Source: Tetracentron sinense
Taxonomy: Eukaryota; Streptophyta; Magnoliopsida; Trochodendrales; Trochodendraceae
NCBI GenBank assembly: GCA_015143295.1
Contig: CM026553.1
Location: 682,001 to 746,000, forward strand
Reading direction: 5' to 3'
DNA length: 64,000 nucleotides
In this document: one piece after another, positions 23,153 through 35,265 of the stretch
Position numbering within the stretch: position 1 is the first letter of the stretch
How the letters are laid out: every line of letters starts with the position of its first letter
Notes under the pieces: model-generated
What the model saw: the letters and a program-made list of their open reading frames with translations, nothing else
What the model was told of the DNA's origin: nothing
The model's database searches: none
Position numbers and translations under genes: made by a program

Positions 23153-23652
23153 ACACACTTCCTACCACTGGAACAACTAGGGAGGTGTATATATTTGATG
23201 AATCACGTGAAGTATATCAAAAAAAGAGAGTATACAAAATTGGGGAAACAATAGATGTTCTGTATGCAAAAAAATTACAAAGTGACTTAGGAATCACACA
23301 ATAATACATGGTTCTAATTATGCATCCAATCATGAGTCCTAATGTCTTAAGAGTTCAGAATTTGGGCATATTTTGAAGGCACCAACCTATAGACTATAGT
23401 AGAACAAGACTTGGCTAAACCAGAGGTAGACAAACTTTTATCTACCATCTTCTCAGCTTTATAGTTTGTATACATATTCTGCTTTTAATTTATTATGAGT
23501 CTATACTGCAGTTGCCTTGGTAATTCTTTGCAGAGCATCTGTGATTTTGGTGCCTTGACAAGTACCTGTTTCCTTATAATCAATATGATGTTTTAACCGG
23601 AAGAGATTACACTTGAAAGTTAGCTGGGTTAAATAATACTGTTTTATGGCAG
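23153..23652 (+). other. Presumed intron upstream of the first visible ARPC2 exon
   Basis: AT-rich, ending in a pyrimidine-poor but canonical acceptor (TTATGGCAG). No earlier ARPC2 exon was recognised here or further left in the window. Confidence 0.5.
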
Positions 23653-25469
23653 GCAGAAAAGGTAACTGTTGTGTTTCCTATGAGATTCAAGGACTCCATA
23701 GATACTGTCCTGGCAACATCCTTCTTGCAGGTACAATGAGTAGCTTTTTTTTGTAAAATTTACTGCAATATTTCTCAACTTCCGTAGAATTGAAAGGAAT
23801 GAAATTTTTTATGGCTTTAGATAAAGAGAATGATGCTCCACTTGCATCTGAAAGTTGATGCTGGTAAAGGTCTTGAAAATTGTGTGGTCTCTTAAAATAT
23901 GTTCGAAAGAACATGAATGGTGTTTATGTTTTTCAAAATTTATAGGGGATCTCCTTGTACCCTTTCTTAGGTAGTTTCATGTTTGTGCTTTAAAGTTGGT
24001 TGGGGAGATAAGGATATTCATTCAGGAATTTGTGGAAGCGAGGCAAACAGCTGGACTAAATAATGCCCTCCTTGTTTGTGGTCTACATCTTTCCTCGAAT
24101 CTGGGGAGCTCCTGCTCAAGCACTATCTCCTTGTACCCATTCTTAGGTAGTTTCATCTTTGTGCCTTAAAGTTTGGCTGGGGATATAACAATATTCATTC
24201 AGGAATTTGTGGAAGCAAGGCGGACAGCTGGACTAAATAACGCCCCTCCTTGTTTGTGGTCTCCTTCCCCTCCCCTAGAACTGAGGGGAGCTCCTGCTCA
24301 AGCACTAGCTACAAATGCAGGATTTGTTACGTTTGGTAATGTGTGAAAACTGACTCAAGTTGTTTTCCTCTTGTTTTTCTATCCATGCCCTTCTCATTGC
24401 AACTTCTTATACTTGGTCTAATAATTTTCTGCAGTCATTTTCCCACGCCATGTGGAAGGCAGAAAGCTGGACAGAACTGTTTGGAGTTTATCTACATTTC
24501 ATGCATATGTTAGTTATCATGTTAAGGTGAGATTTCTCTTCACCATCCAAATGGTTTTGTCCATTGCATATTTCACTACGTTTTAGGATCAGCAAGACGA
24601 TGGCTTCTGGTCTGTTCTTTAACCCACTGACCTTTATGCTTGTTTGCATAATTGCATAAATGCTATCTCGCAAGTTCTCCTTGTTCCTCTTTCAATTATG
24701 GATATTTCAAATTGTTAGGCATATGTGTAAGCATGCATTTCATTGGTTTGATCTCAATCCCACGTCTGTACATACCACAACAGTGCTCGGAAGGTTTCAT
24801 GCATACCCGGATGAGACGCCGCGTGGAGTCACTGATTCAGGTATTTTTTGTCCTTTCAGATACTTGCTCATTTTGTCTCTACCTTTAGATACTCAATTCA
24901 TTCTATTATAAACATGCAGTGATAGACAAGTAGCGAAATAATTGTTTCAAAGATCTATGATTGGTGGTGACCTGAATGACTGCAGAGTCTTCATGTAGTG
25001 GGTCTTTTTGTAGTATATATTTTGTAATATCCTTTGACAGTACCAAACCACTCTAAATGGATCCCTTTATATGGGGGTTACGATCAACCTGGCCCAAGGT
25101 TTTATGCCATCTATATCCGTTGTTTCTTTCAACCGATTAAATGTTCAAGATGGTTTTTGGTGTACTGATAAAATGGTGGGTTTAACACCTCAGCATGGCT
25201 ATAGATAATCCTGTCTTATTTATATCATCAATAACATGCATGTGCCCCAGGCTCTGGATCGGGCAAAGACAGATATGGAGAAGTCGAAGAAAACAGCACA
25301 AAATAGATCTTTCAAACGACTGGTTCGTTATGGGATAACCATTCAATGCTTTACTAAAATATTCACTCTGGCTTTGAACAATATTGGACTAATTTCACTT
25401 TTGTGTGCATGCTTTATGTATCCATTTTGCTTTTAGAGCCTCAAGGAAGGACGTGGTAATTCGACATGA
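23653..25469 (+). CDS. ARPC2: ARP2/3 complex subunit 2 (ARPC2), C-terminal half
   Basis: Six exons with GT-AG introns join in frame: 23653-23730, 24203-24335, 24435-24526, 24784-24840, 25251-25322 and 25437-25469 (stop TGA). They encode 154 residues: VFPMRFKDSIDTVLATSFLQ, then EFVEARRTAGLNN, GFVTF|VIFPRHVEGRKLDRTVW, EGFMHTRMRRRVES, ALDRAK and a final SLKEGRGNST. These match the plant ARPC2 (DISTORTED2) C-terminus, which with ARPC4 forms the core of the actin-nucleating ARP2/3 complex. The first half of the usual roughly 320 residues is not seen; it may lie left of the inserted elements, or the copy may be truncated. A decayed duplicate of exon two precedes it. One oddity is C in place of F before SEGFMH. 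Confidence 0.85.
23949..24306 (+). repeat. Tandem duplication carrying a dead ARPC2 exon copy
   Basis: Copy one (23949-24124) and copy two (24125-24306) each start ATCTCCTTGTACCC and end CAAGCACT. Each has an intron end, a CAG acceptor and the exon start GAATTTGTGGAAGC. Copy one lacks one C within its exon, causing a frameshift, and it stops before a donor site; copy two is intact and joins the flanking exons in frame. Confidence 0.85.
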
Positions 25470-26479
25470 GGGTGTACCATGCTGAGAAACAATTTGCACC
25501 TTCTTCTGGAATCAAGATCCTTTTCCTGGTAGCACTTCTTGGTATGCAGACAAGGTTCTGCAGGTATTGGTGTTTATTGTCTGCTAAAAGGATCTCCCTA
25601 TTTTTAAAGATGCTGCTGTGTGAAGATTTATTTCAATTCCCTTGGCAGCAAAAATTATAGAAAGCCATCTTGTTAGGTGATTTGGAGTACGCATGTTATT
25701 TTTGGTTTTATTTATTTAATTGAGAACATCAATCTTGTTGGGTTGCGTGATGCAGTGGAAATCAGAACCCTACTATTTACAGTCAGTAAAGTGTGATGAG
25801 AAGCAACAACACTGGCCGGATAGAAGTATATGATCCAAGTTGAACCAGGTTTTCTCCATTATGGGATTTAACACAATACAAATTGGTCTGTTGTCATACA
25901 CTATATCAAAATTCACAATAGTACAAGAAAGGCAAGAAATGCTTTCTCTTTCCAATGCCTCTTTGGTGTGTTTTCCCTCCTTTGGAACGAAGGGGGTATA
26001 TACCATCACAATAGAGTTGTTAGATTCTATTAATGTATTCCTTGATTTGTGCTATTAGTATCCAGTTCAACGGTCCGGATTTGACAACATTAATCCGTGG
26101 TTCCCTTAGATCAAGTAATGACTCTAATAGCTCCTTGGGGTCTTAATTGCTTGGTCAAAATAGTTGTTGAGCCATTTGGCTAATCCCAAGACATCCAATG
26201 ATCATCTTTTGCTAAGATATACTTAATTTAGCTCAGAGAGATCGATGCTCCACATCCTACAATATTAACGTGAAACTGTGTATAGTTGAATGAATGAAGT
26301 TGAATATAAATAGATGTCATATAGTATAATGATGTGCGATGCATGTGAGAATTCATATCATTGAGATTAGATTTATCCATCAGTAATTATAGTTGCTTGA
26401 TCAATTGCTTATAGCCACACAATATCAATATGCAACATCCCGAGATGTTTCTATATCAAATGAATAGATGTTACATGGC
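25470..26479. other. 3' flank of ARPC2
   Basis: Holds the probable ARPC2 3' UTR and AT-rich intergenic DNA. No other gene recognised. Copia-derived sequence begins near the right end. Confidence 0.4.
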
Positions 26480-28713
26480 TTCTAAATTCTTCAATATGTT
26501 GACCTCTCTTAGACTGATTTTCCATTTTTAATGATTTTTATCGTGACCTCATTATCAAAATGTATGTGAATAAGTTTATCAATTATTACATCAATTCTTA
26601 AGTCGTTTAAGAATCACTCACTTTATCCATATAGCTTCAATAACTACAGTTACTACAAGCGATGTATTCTGTTTTCATAATATATCTTGCAACACATCCT
26701 TGTTTCACCACCCATAAAAATATGTATCCTGAGGTGGATTTTCTATCATCAAGAACTCCTGCGGAATTTGCATCGCAAAATCCTACAACCTCCAAATCAT
26801 CTGATTGGAAAGTGAACACAAGGTTTAATGTACTTTGAATAATCTCAATACACTTTTTGCAGTTATCCGGTGTGCTAATCTAGGATTACTCTAGAATCTA
26901 CTAATCAAGCCTAATGCAAAACTAAGAACTAAGATCTGGTTTAATGCATAACATTGCATATATTAGGCTACCTATCAATTGAGCACAATGTTTAATTTTC
27001 ATTTAATTTATCTCTTCTTCATTTGAATGTACCACATTCTTAGACAAATTTGTTCATTTATATATAGGAGACTCAAGAGCTTTACATGAGATCATTTTGA
27101 ATTTCTTCAAAATGTTTTTTAAATATGATTTTTGAGAGAGTTAATTTTCTACATTTTCTATCTCTGAACATTTTAATTTACAAAACATAATCTGGTTCAC
27201 TCATATCTTTCATTTAAAATTTGTTTTTCAACCCTTCTTTAATTTTCATGATTTCATTTAAATAATTTCCAGCTGTTAGTATGTCTTTTACATAAAGAGA
27301 TATTATTATGTAATGACTCTCACTACTCCAAGTGTATATGTAGTGATCAAAATTATATTTCATTCATTATTATGGAATATATAATACTACTGTCTAGAGA
27401 ATTGTTTTAATCCTCATACCTCATTTTTTTCTATAGATTTTAAGCCATTTGAAATTTGCTTGTTTCTATTGATAAGAATCTACATATTTTATAGTCATTT
27501 TATAATCTATAGGATCATCGAGTATATCTTCATTTATCAATGCATAACATGTTTAGTTATCTATTTTATCTTTTTTTTTTCCAGATTTCCTAGAAAATAG
27601 GTGTATCTACTTTCTATTACTCCTACATAACCATTGGAATGGTGGACTACAAATTTAAAATTCTTATAGTTTTCATAATATCTAATAAAATTACATTTTA
27701 TTGTTTTAGGATCTAATTTGCTTTATTAGGTCCTAATATTTTTAAATTTATTTGTCCACATATAGTTGAATGAATAATTTCTAATAATTCTTTAGATTTT
27801 TCACCTTTACTAAAAAGTTTTTTGTCATCTTATCAGTTATACAAGATTGACATGAGTTTTCATCTTATTGGAATTTATATGTCCAAGCCTTATGTGACAT
27901 AAGACTGAATTAACATCCATGTCACACTCATCAATGTAAGCAGATGAACTAGAAGTTTTATTAGAAAACATTCCAACGATATAAGTCATGTTTTAGTGCC
28001 CCATACAAGAATACATTTGTATTTTCCTATAGACACTTCTGACGAACAAAAATGGACTTCAAAACTTTTTTATCTAGACATGGTACATAGATATTATGCC
28101 TCATTCTGGGTGCATACAATATATCAGTGAGTATAAGGTTCAGTTCTCCAGACAATGATAACTTGAGAGTTCCTATTCCGTGAACCTTACAATAGGTGTT
28201 ATTGCCCATATAGAGCCTGTGGTCGTCGACTTTGATATCCTTTGTCTTTATAAAACTCTCTTTAGATTTTGTCACATGCCTTGATTAAGTTGAGTCCACC
28301 TATCAGGCTTCGAAGTCGTAATTAGCAAAAAACGATTTTGATGTCACACAAATAATGTCCTTAGATCCTTGTTTATCATTTTTATATGGAGGACAGTTGA
28401 TCTTGTGGTGGCATGATTTACCACAATAATATCAGTTACCAAACAATCCTTTCATGCATATCATTTCTCTACCAAACCTAAAATGTTTATGCTTAAAAAT
28501 TTTCTTGTAAGGCTTGTTAGGCTTGGTATTAGAAAATGCTGCAGGAATTTCTTCCATATTAACTTCATTTATGTTCTTCTTAGCTTTTCTTTGAGCTTCC
28601 ACTCTTAATAGCATGCGAGGAGATCTTATAGACTTGTTGTCTAAGATAAATTCATTGCTATTACTACTACATATTATTAGCAATAATACACTCCTCACCC
28701 TAAATGCCAACAC
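26480..28713 (-). pseudogene. Decayed Ty1/copia element, internal region
   Basis: On the minus strand, from right to left: gag or zinc-knuckle region (28432-28713), protease and pre-integrase region (28027-28275, with LYMGNNTYCKVHGIGTLKL and ILYAPRMRHNIYVP), an RT scrap near 27270 reading LYVKDILTAGN where copia RTs have YVDD, and RNase H (26480-26819, FCDANSAGVLDDRKSTSGY, then EAIWIK). Integrase and most of RT are deleted, leaving about 2.2 kb instead of over 4 kb. Many stops and frameshifts. Confidence 0.75.
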
Positions 28714-28862
28714 ATGTCCCTCTTAATTGTAGTTAATTTCATTTAAATAAAGTTAATATTTTAACCTTGGTGTTTTCTATAAGTTTTAAAAAATTAACCT
28801 CGAAGGGTTAGTGAATCTTAACCACAATTAAAGTGAGTTAACAGGGACATGTGTCAGCATTC
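28698..28862. mobile_element. Foldback MITE, ACACATGTCCC ends
   Basis: The left arm AATGCCAACACATGTCCCT matches the inverted right arm (AATGCTGACACATGTCCCT, minus strand), and further inside TTAATTGTAGTT pairs loosely with AACCACAATTAA. A related single arm occurs near 32600. No clear target duplication. It abuts the copia gag remnant. Confidence 0.55.
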
Positions 28863-28929
28863 TTGCCCCCCTCACAGCCCCCTACAAGGAGGATATAATT
28901 TTCTCAAATTGTTATATATTATTGAAAAA

Positions 28930-30219
28930 TCCGGTGAACCCCAAAACAATGTTTCAGTTGAGAACTCACAAATTCAAAGGGGTGGTTAGGTATCCCTAAA
29001 AGTCTATCTAGCATTTTTAAAATTTTATAATCAAATTATTAACTAAGGGAGGATAATAATTAAGTGCAGAAATAGAGAAACAAACAAACAACAACACAAA
29101 GTATTTTTATGTGGAAACCCTTCTGGAAAAAACCAAGGGACCTAGTCCAGCAAAGAGATCACTAAGATAAAGTAAAGATACTTACAGACTCGAACCTCAC
29201 CCAAATAGGACTCGACTCATCGATCTCCGGTTAGTTCTACACGCCTCAATAAGTAATCACAATCTCGCTAGACTCGTAATCTATCGCAGTAGCTCATTCT
29301 TTTCTTGTGTCTTCAGAACAACCACGATCTTCAAAGATCGATCTCCGTCAATGACAGCTTCGGATTCCACCAATCAAATATCCACGATCCTTCGCGTATC
29401 GATCTCTTTCGCAAAGGCTCCGGATCACATCAGCCAAGTTTTTTCTCGAAAGAATGGGTTGATGGTTGATTACTAATAAACCTTAGTTGAATTTCAAACA
29501 ATAGAATACTCAAGCATACAAGAATGAAGTAATCAATGACTTGCAATCTCTAGGGTGGAAGATGAGAGGATAATGAGTTTGGGAAACCCTAATAATCTTT
29601 TAGAAACTCTCTTAAACTTCTTAGGTTCGAATGAGGATCAAACCCAACTTATATAGAAGCAAAATCAAAGTTAGAAACAAGGTATAACACTGAAATCACG
29701 CAAGTTGGTCGACCGGAGTTCATGGGCCGTTGACCGTCTATCAGATTTTTCTAAACATCAATTACAGTAGCCTGTTTTAACCATCCAGTCGACCGGGTTT
29801 TAAAGGCAGTTGACCGATTATTAAAATTCGATTTTTGGTCCTGCTTTCTTCATGAAAGTTATAGATCTTTTCGATATCTTCGATTTGATATATTATGGAT
29901 CAAAATCGGAGCTATGATCAATGAGTTATGCTCTTTACACCGAAACTTGGTTTCTATTACCCTCTAACATCTCTTAAAGCTACATATCTAGTCACCTAAG
30001 GTTCATATAATAATTTTAAGTCAATTTCTACCTAAGGTAGCATGGTATAAGTATCATCCTATGAGTGAAACGAATGTAATGATCGGAATGTCTTCAGTTG
30101 ATCTTCTTCGGTTTTCATCTTCACTTGACTTTGATGCTTGAAGGTAAGGACTCAAGACACACTAGACTCGCTATTTTGACATCGGAATAAGCTAATCCTA
30201 AATTATGGACTTTACAATC
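28930..30219 (-). repeat. Copia-type LTR
   Basis: On the minus strand a polypurine stretch CCAAAGGAGGAGAT (30220-30233) is followed directly by TGTAAAGTCC, so an LTR starts at 30219 and runs left. It contains a TTTTTATGTGGAAACCC block and GGGACCTAGTCCAG typical of copia LTRs, and two GTCGACCGG motifs (29707-29716, 29788-29796). The left boundary was not resolved. Confidence 0.55.
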
Positions 30220-31915
30220 TCCTCCTTTGGTAATTCTGTGACAAACTGAAGAACATGAATTGACATAAACTCACCCAAATACATTGAACGATGAATTAGG
30301 TCATTACATGATTCCAAACAAGTTACATGACATCAAATGGAAATGAACCTAAATTGTAAAAACTGAAGCTCTTGTCATGTAAGATCTGTCTGTCGCAAAC
30401 CTACACCTACACATGCTAATAAAAACCCTATGAAGCATGTATGAAATATGAAAATAAATAAACACAGTCATTGCTAGGAATGTATTGAACTAGGGAACTA
30501 ATATCCTAACACTCTCCTATTTTTTGGCACAGTTGCCAAAGGTAAGTAGGAAGCCAATATCACAAAAATATACCAATTTAAAGCATAAGTAATATTAAGA
30601 CAACCATAATACAATCAAGCAACTACAAATAATATAGAGACTATAGAGCGGGGAACAAACAATAGCAATATTAAGCAAAAACTCCCCCTCAACATCTCAA
30701 CTTGACCTTCTCTCCCTAAGATCAAGGATACCACCTAAGGATAGGGTACCTATGCTAGAAAGGACCATGTCAACTAAAAAAAGAAAACATAATACTAATA
30801 CTAAAAAATATCATGTGCCACACAAACCTCCATCATAAGCATTCCAAGCAATATTAATTTAAAACTACACATCCAATGAAAAATATGATTAGCTAATCCG
30901 ATTGAGGATACACATCTAACTAAATCTCACGGAATGCTAAAACATATCTAATTCATTTAGTCACATTTAGTAAATGGTTCAAAAGTGAAGCTTTGTGTGT
31001 AGTGATGGTCTGACTAGATACTAAATCAAAGTTTCTTTCCCTTTTCAACGATACCAAATCTAAGAAGTCAAACCCTAGTTAGATCCAGATGTGCTGGTTT
31101 TTTTTACATTTTGGTGCACCTTTATCCATTTTTATTTGACTCAATAATCATATTTTACTTCTGGTTAAATACCTCCGAACTTTGTAAGAATTCTTTTGAT
31201 GTTATTTTTCTGAACATTTCTTTTTATGCAATGCTGACTTTCACACTATGCAAATAGGTAGCTCTTCTCTATTGGCAGTAGAGGCTTTCACATTAGCAAC
31301 CTAGATAGATACCTACTGTCTGCATAGGTTGTCATTACTTACTATTTGCACCAAATAGTAACTTTCACATTAGCCTAGTAGGTAGCCTTATTCATTGCAA
31401 CACTTTTTGCTCATGGAAGATACACAAAATGTGGATAACTAACAATATGGTCATTTTAGATTGGTCATCATAGGTCATAATTTGGGATAAAGTATTTACC
31501 TACAGATTGAGAATTAGATCTCTCAACAGAATCAGTCAGAGTGCATGTAAAATTACAAAGCTTACACACATGAATAAGTCTTTAACTATGCACGATAAAA
31601 CTAGTCTAATTTTCAGCCTAACCAAGAGATTATGAAGGTGATATAACTTTAATCAACAACAAACTTATGTTTAACCTTAGACAAGTATAGAAATAAAGAT
31701 CACACAAAGAATACAGATTATGCAATTCAAACAAGGACAACATGACACAAATATTTTTGGATTTGATAGTTCTTCAATGTTCTTAATATTTTCAAAATAA
31801 ATAAAACAGAAAAACATACCAAAACAAAAAATAACTAGCAAAAAAAAAACATATCAGTTTACTCAAAAATAGCATAGCACTAAGACAAGATATAACAAGG
31901 CAAGCACACCTTAGG
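30220..31915 (-). other. Copia-type 3' internal and LTR remnants
   Basis: A second purine-tract to LTR junction appears on the minus strand near 30514 (AATAGGAGAG then TGTTAGGATATTAG), so two LTR ends of different families are stacked or nested here. The rest is AT-rich with no recognisable domain. Confidence 0.4.
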
Positions 31916-32240
31916 CTATGATAGACATGGGCTAAGTGAAGCCCTTTGGGTCTTCCTTTCCCACCCAAACAATTTTAACAAATTTATTGACCCTTTGGTT
32001 ATAATTGTTTCAGATGAGGATTCAGACAAAACCTTTTGCTTCTTTCTCCTGTTCCTCCTTTTCCAGGGTTGAGTTTTAGAATTATGGTGGACATATTGGT
32101 TCTTCCTGTCATCTCCTTTATATCTAGCATAAGGAGTGTCATGACCATGCCACTTTTTAGAGTAATTAGAGATTTTCAAAATATCGTCATTTAACTTCCT
32201 AAGCATATCCACTGGTACCTCAACTCTCTTTTGAAGATTC
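31916..32240 (-). pseudogene. Possible copia gag/protease linker remnant
   Basis: A basic, broken frame includes KKWHGHDTPYARYKGDDRK and, in a neighbouring frame, a VWVGKEDPKG word that resembles the VWVPK segment between gag and protease in some copia elements. No catalytic motif. It might instead be unrelated low-complexity DNA. Confidence 0.3.
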
Positions 32241-32317
32241 GCATTAAAATTATTATAAATAAGAATACGGATTATACAATATAGATTAAATATAAGAAAT
32301 ATAATACGAATACACAC

Positions 32318-35265
32318 ATTATATTCTGTGTATTACGCATACTTCCAAAGATGTGAACTAATAAATATAGTAGAAATATACAATTATTCATAATATGAAT
32401 ATCTTTACTATTATAATGCGAGAGGCTACGCCTGATTTTTCCAAATTTCCCAAACTACCCTTATATAAAACAAAACTTTGATTTAATGTTTTACTTTAAT
32501 TCCCAAACTACCCCATGCTCATCTATCTATTTAAATAATAGAATCACAGCCAATTGCGATTGAACTCGGGGAGAGTTCAAATGCACCTGCGGGTTTAACA
32601 CGTGTCCCTTTTAACTCCTATTAAATGTGGTTAACTCCTTCCCCTTGCTCTCACGGGCATCGCATGTGCCACCTGCTCGTAGTTATATAATACATGAAAG
32701 TAACCTTGGATTATAAATATCAGGTTCTCATCAGCTAAGCTGAACTTGTATTATTGTATGACAACTAAAAGGTAGACCTTTTAAGGTGGGGGGGCTTTGA
32801 AAGTAAATGTTAAAGTTACAGTTGATTACTAACCCATAACTTTGCTATGATAAACCGTCAAGATTGGGTAAAGATAAGAAACACATACATTTATCATCTG
32901 TCTCTGAACATATTTGTATTGGTGGGGAGATGCTTCCTATCCAACCCTATGCCTAAAGAGGTTTGGTTAGCTTTGTACCATGGAATGTCTCTTAACATTA
33001 AACTTGGAACCTGTCATTAAAAAAAATATATCCAAGTAATAATTTCAGAGAAGTAATAATTCATACCACTACTTTCTGGACCCATGATAGAGACCACGGG
33101 ATATGGAATTCGACATTCACCAAGTATCGCCTCCTTCATAAATTCTCAATTCCAGTGACATTACATGGACCGTCGCATCAATGAGGTGGGTTGAGGAAAA
33201 TAAACAATCATATTAGTGAGTAAACATAATTAATGGCTGGTAGAATGATACACACAATCTCTAGACACACTAAATATTTTAAATTATGAACATAGTCATA
33301 AAATAATCTCCTTAGTGTTAATTTAACTTTAATTATTATTTATCAACAATATTTGTAGGTGTCAAAAAATAGACTATAGAGTCTTCGAAAGTCGGGCAAA
33401 TAGTTACAGCATCAGCTATATCATGTTGTTAATCTGAGAAAGATATGGATACAGGTCTGAGTTCAACCCAACGATATCTCAATCATGGGTAGCTCAAGAA
33501 TATTGAAGGCATTACCTTTACACTTGATGCAATTTTAAGGCAAATCTTAGGATAGAACACCAAAGTGTCACAAGGAGTATCCTAAGAATTCTACGCAAGA
33601 ACCAGCTCATTTTTAGGTTCTTGGTGAGGACTTGATGTCTATCCCTCAATAGTATTTCAACTGGTTCGGCATAAGCAAAGATGACAGGGCTATACATGAG
33701 TGTCATGTTCCATTTGTTGAAGCCATTGGTAATTTTGGGGTGCTGCTACTTGCAGAACAAAATTCACTGACTAAACACTAATACACCCTCTACACCAAAA
33801 GAAATAAAAAAGACACTAATGTGTTTAGATAGAAAAGTGTATCTTGCCTAGCTTCCTCCTGCTTTCCTGTTAACCGGAACAGAGTATTGCTAATTCAGGT
33901 TTTTCATTCCCATCTCTATGATCCGTCGGTCGATCTTCTTTCTGGAGAAGAGAAAACCACTATTCAACCTTCAAATCGGGTATCTGGTACCAGTAGTAAA
34001 AAGCAGCGCACCCGAAGCCAATATACCGCTATATTGAAATTCATGGAGTTCAAAAGAGAGTGGATTTCTCTGCCTTTGACAAGAGCTTCAATAACCATAT
34101 ACTTCAATCTTTAATTTCATTTAGGCATGCGTTATCAACCTTTTTGGAGTATTCTGGCATTCTTTGGACTAGATCGAGTTATCCAGAGTGGGAGGGTCTG
34201 AAGTTATTGTCGTTGTTCCAACCATTTGCTTGTAGTATGGGATTGAGGAGTGTAGCCCAAGTCAGATTTTAATTTTTTTTTCCCAAATTTTCACTGTGGG
34301 TATAACACTCGTCATTGCTACCCCTACAAGAAGTTACGAAAACCTCAAAGTGAGATTTTTGGCTTCAATCGATTCTAAAGGTAATAGAGAAAAGCAGCAA
34401 CACTGTCCCAACCACATGGAGTGTATGGAAGTTTGTGGCTAGGGCTAGTATTTCTCTACGGGGTTTCTTCTTCATCATCGACTTCAATATCAAAATGAAT
34501 AAACAGTAAATGAAATCCTGATGACTGCATCACCAATGTCGGGACTCAAGAATCTCTCTGTTAAGTGCTACTTGTGACATCTCCTGGTTTGCTCCAGTGG
34601 TTAGGAAATATTTCCCCTTTGGGGGAGGACACGGTTGAGGCCGTTAGGAAATATTTCCCCTTTGGGGGAGGACACGGTTGAGGCTGAGCAGTGTGACAAT
34701 TGAGTGGCCCACCATTTTTACCAACTCCTAACCTAGATAAATGATAACACCACCCCCAAAAAAAATAAAATTATGGTTAGTACTATAGTATATTTATACA
34801 ATTATACAGATATTATTATTGTTATATATAATAAAATCGAATCGGATTTTAATAAGATCGAATCACTAGATCCATATCTAATCCAATTATAATTGGATTC
34901 CCCGATCCGATTCGACAGATCTATAATAGGATTAGGATCCCCTCTAATCGGATCCGATCCAGATCTTCATCTTGGAAACCCTAGTGCTAGGCCGACTCTC
35001 CTACCAGCATACTCGCCCCTCATGTAGAAATTAAGTAGGTGGGTCCCACAGAAGCTTTATGAGGGACAAGTCACCTTTGTCAGAGAGTCTGCTTAGCATT
35101 CACCAACAGAAATAGGTAAGGCACAAATGCAGGTTGATGGCAGGTCCCTCGGGTAAAATGTGAACAAAAGAAACAACCATCTGAACTCTATTTCCTTGGT
35201 TCTGAATTTAGTTTCTGATGATACTGAAGATTTGATATATAGAAAAAAAAATTACAAAATTATCA
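32318..35265. other. AT-rich intergenic DNA
   Basis: No gene recognised. Contains a dispersed repeat word (GATTGAACTCGGGGAGAGTT near 32561) shared with 38680-38790, a 44 bp tandem duplication at 34598-34685, and a GGATCCGAT-rich patch near 34820-34990. Confidence 0.4.
34598..34685. repeat. Perfect or near-perfect 44 bp tandem duplication
   Basis: Two adjacent copies, each TTAGGAAATATTTCCCC followed by TTTGGGGGAGGACACGG and TTGAGGC, differ only at the final bases. Each contains the palindrome GGAAATATTTCC. Confidence 0.85.

Noticed and set aside
33518..33706. A minus-strand reading PVEILLRDRHQVLTKNLKMSW, vaguely like the chromodomain-adjacent end of gypsy integrase.
   Set aside because: Too short, with no supporting integrase or LTR sequence around it.
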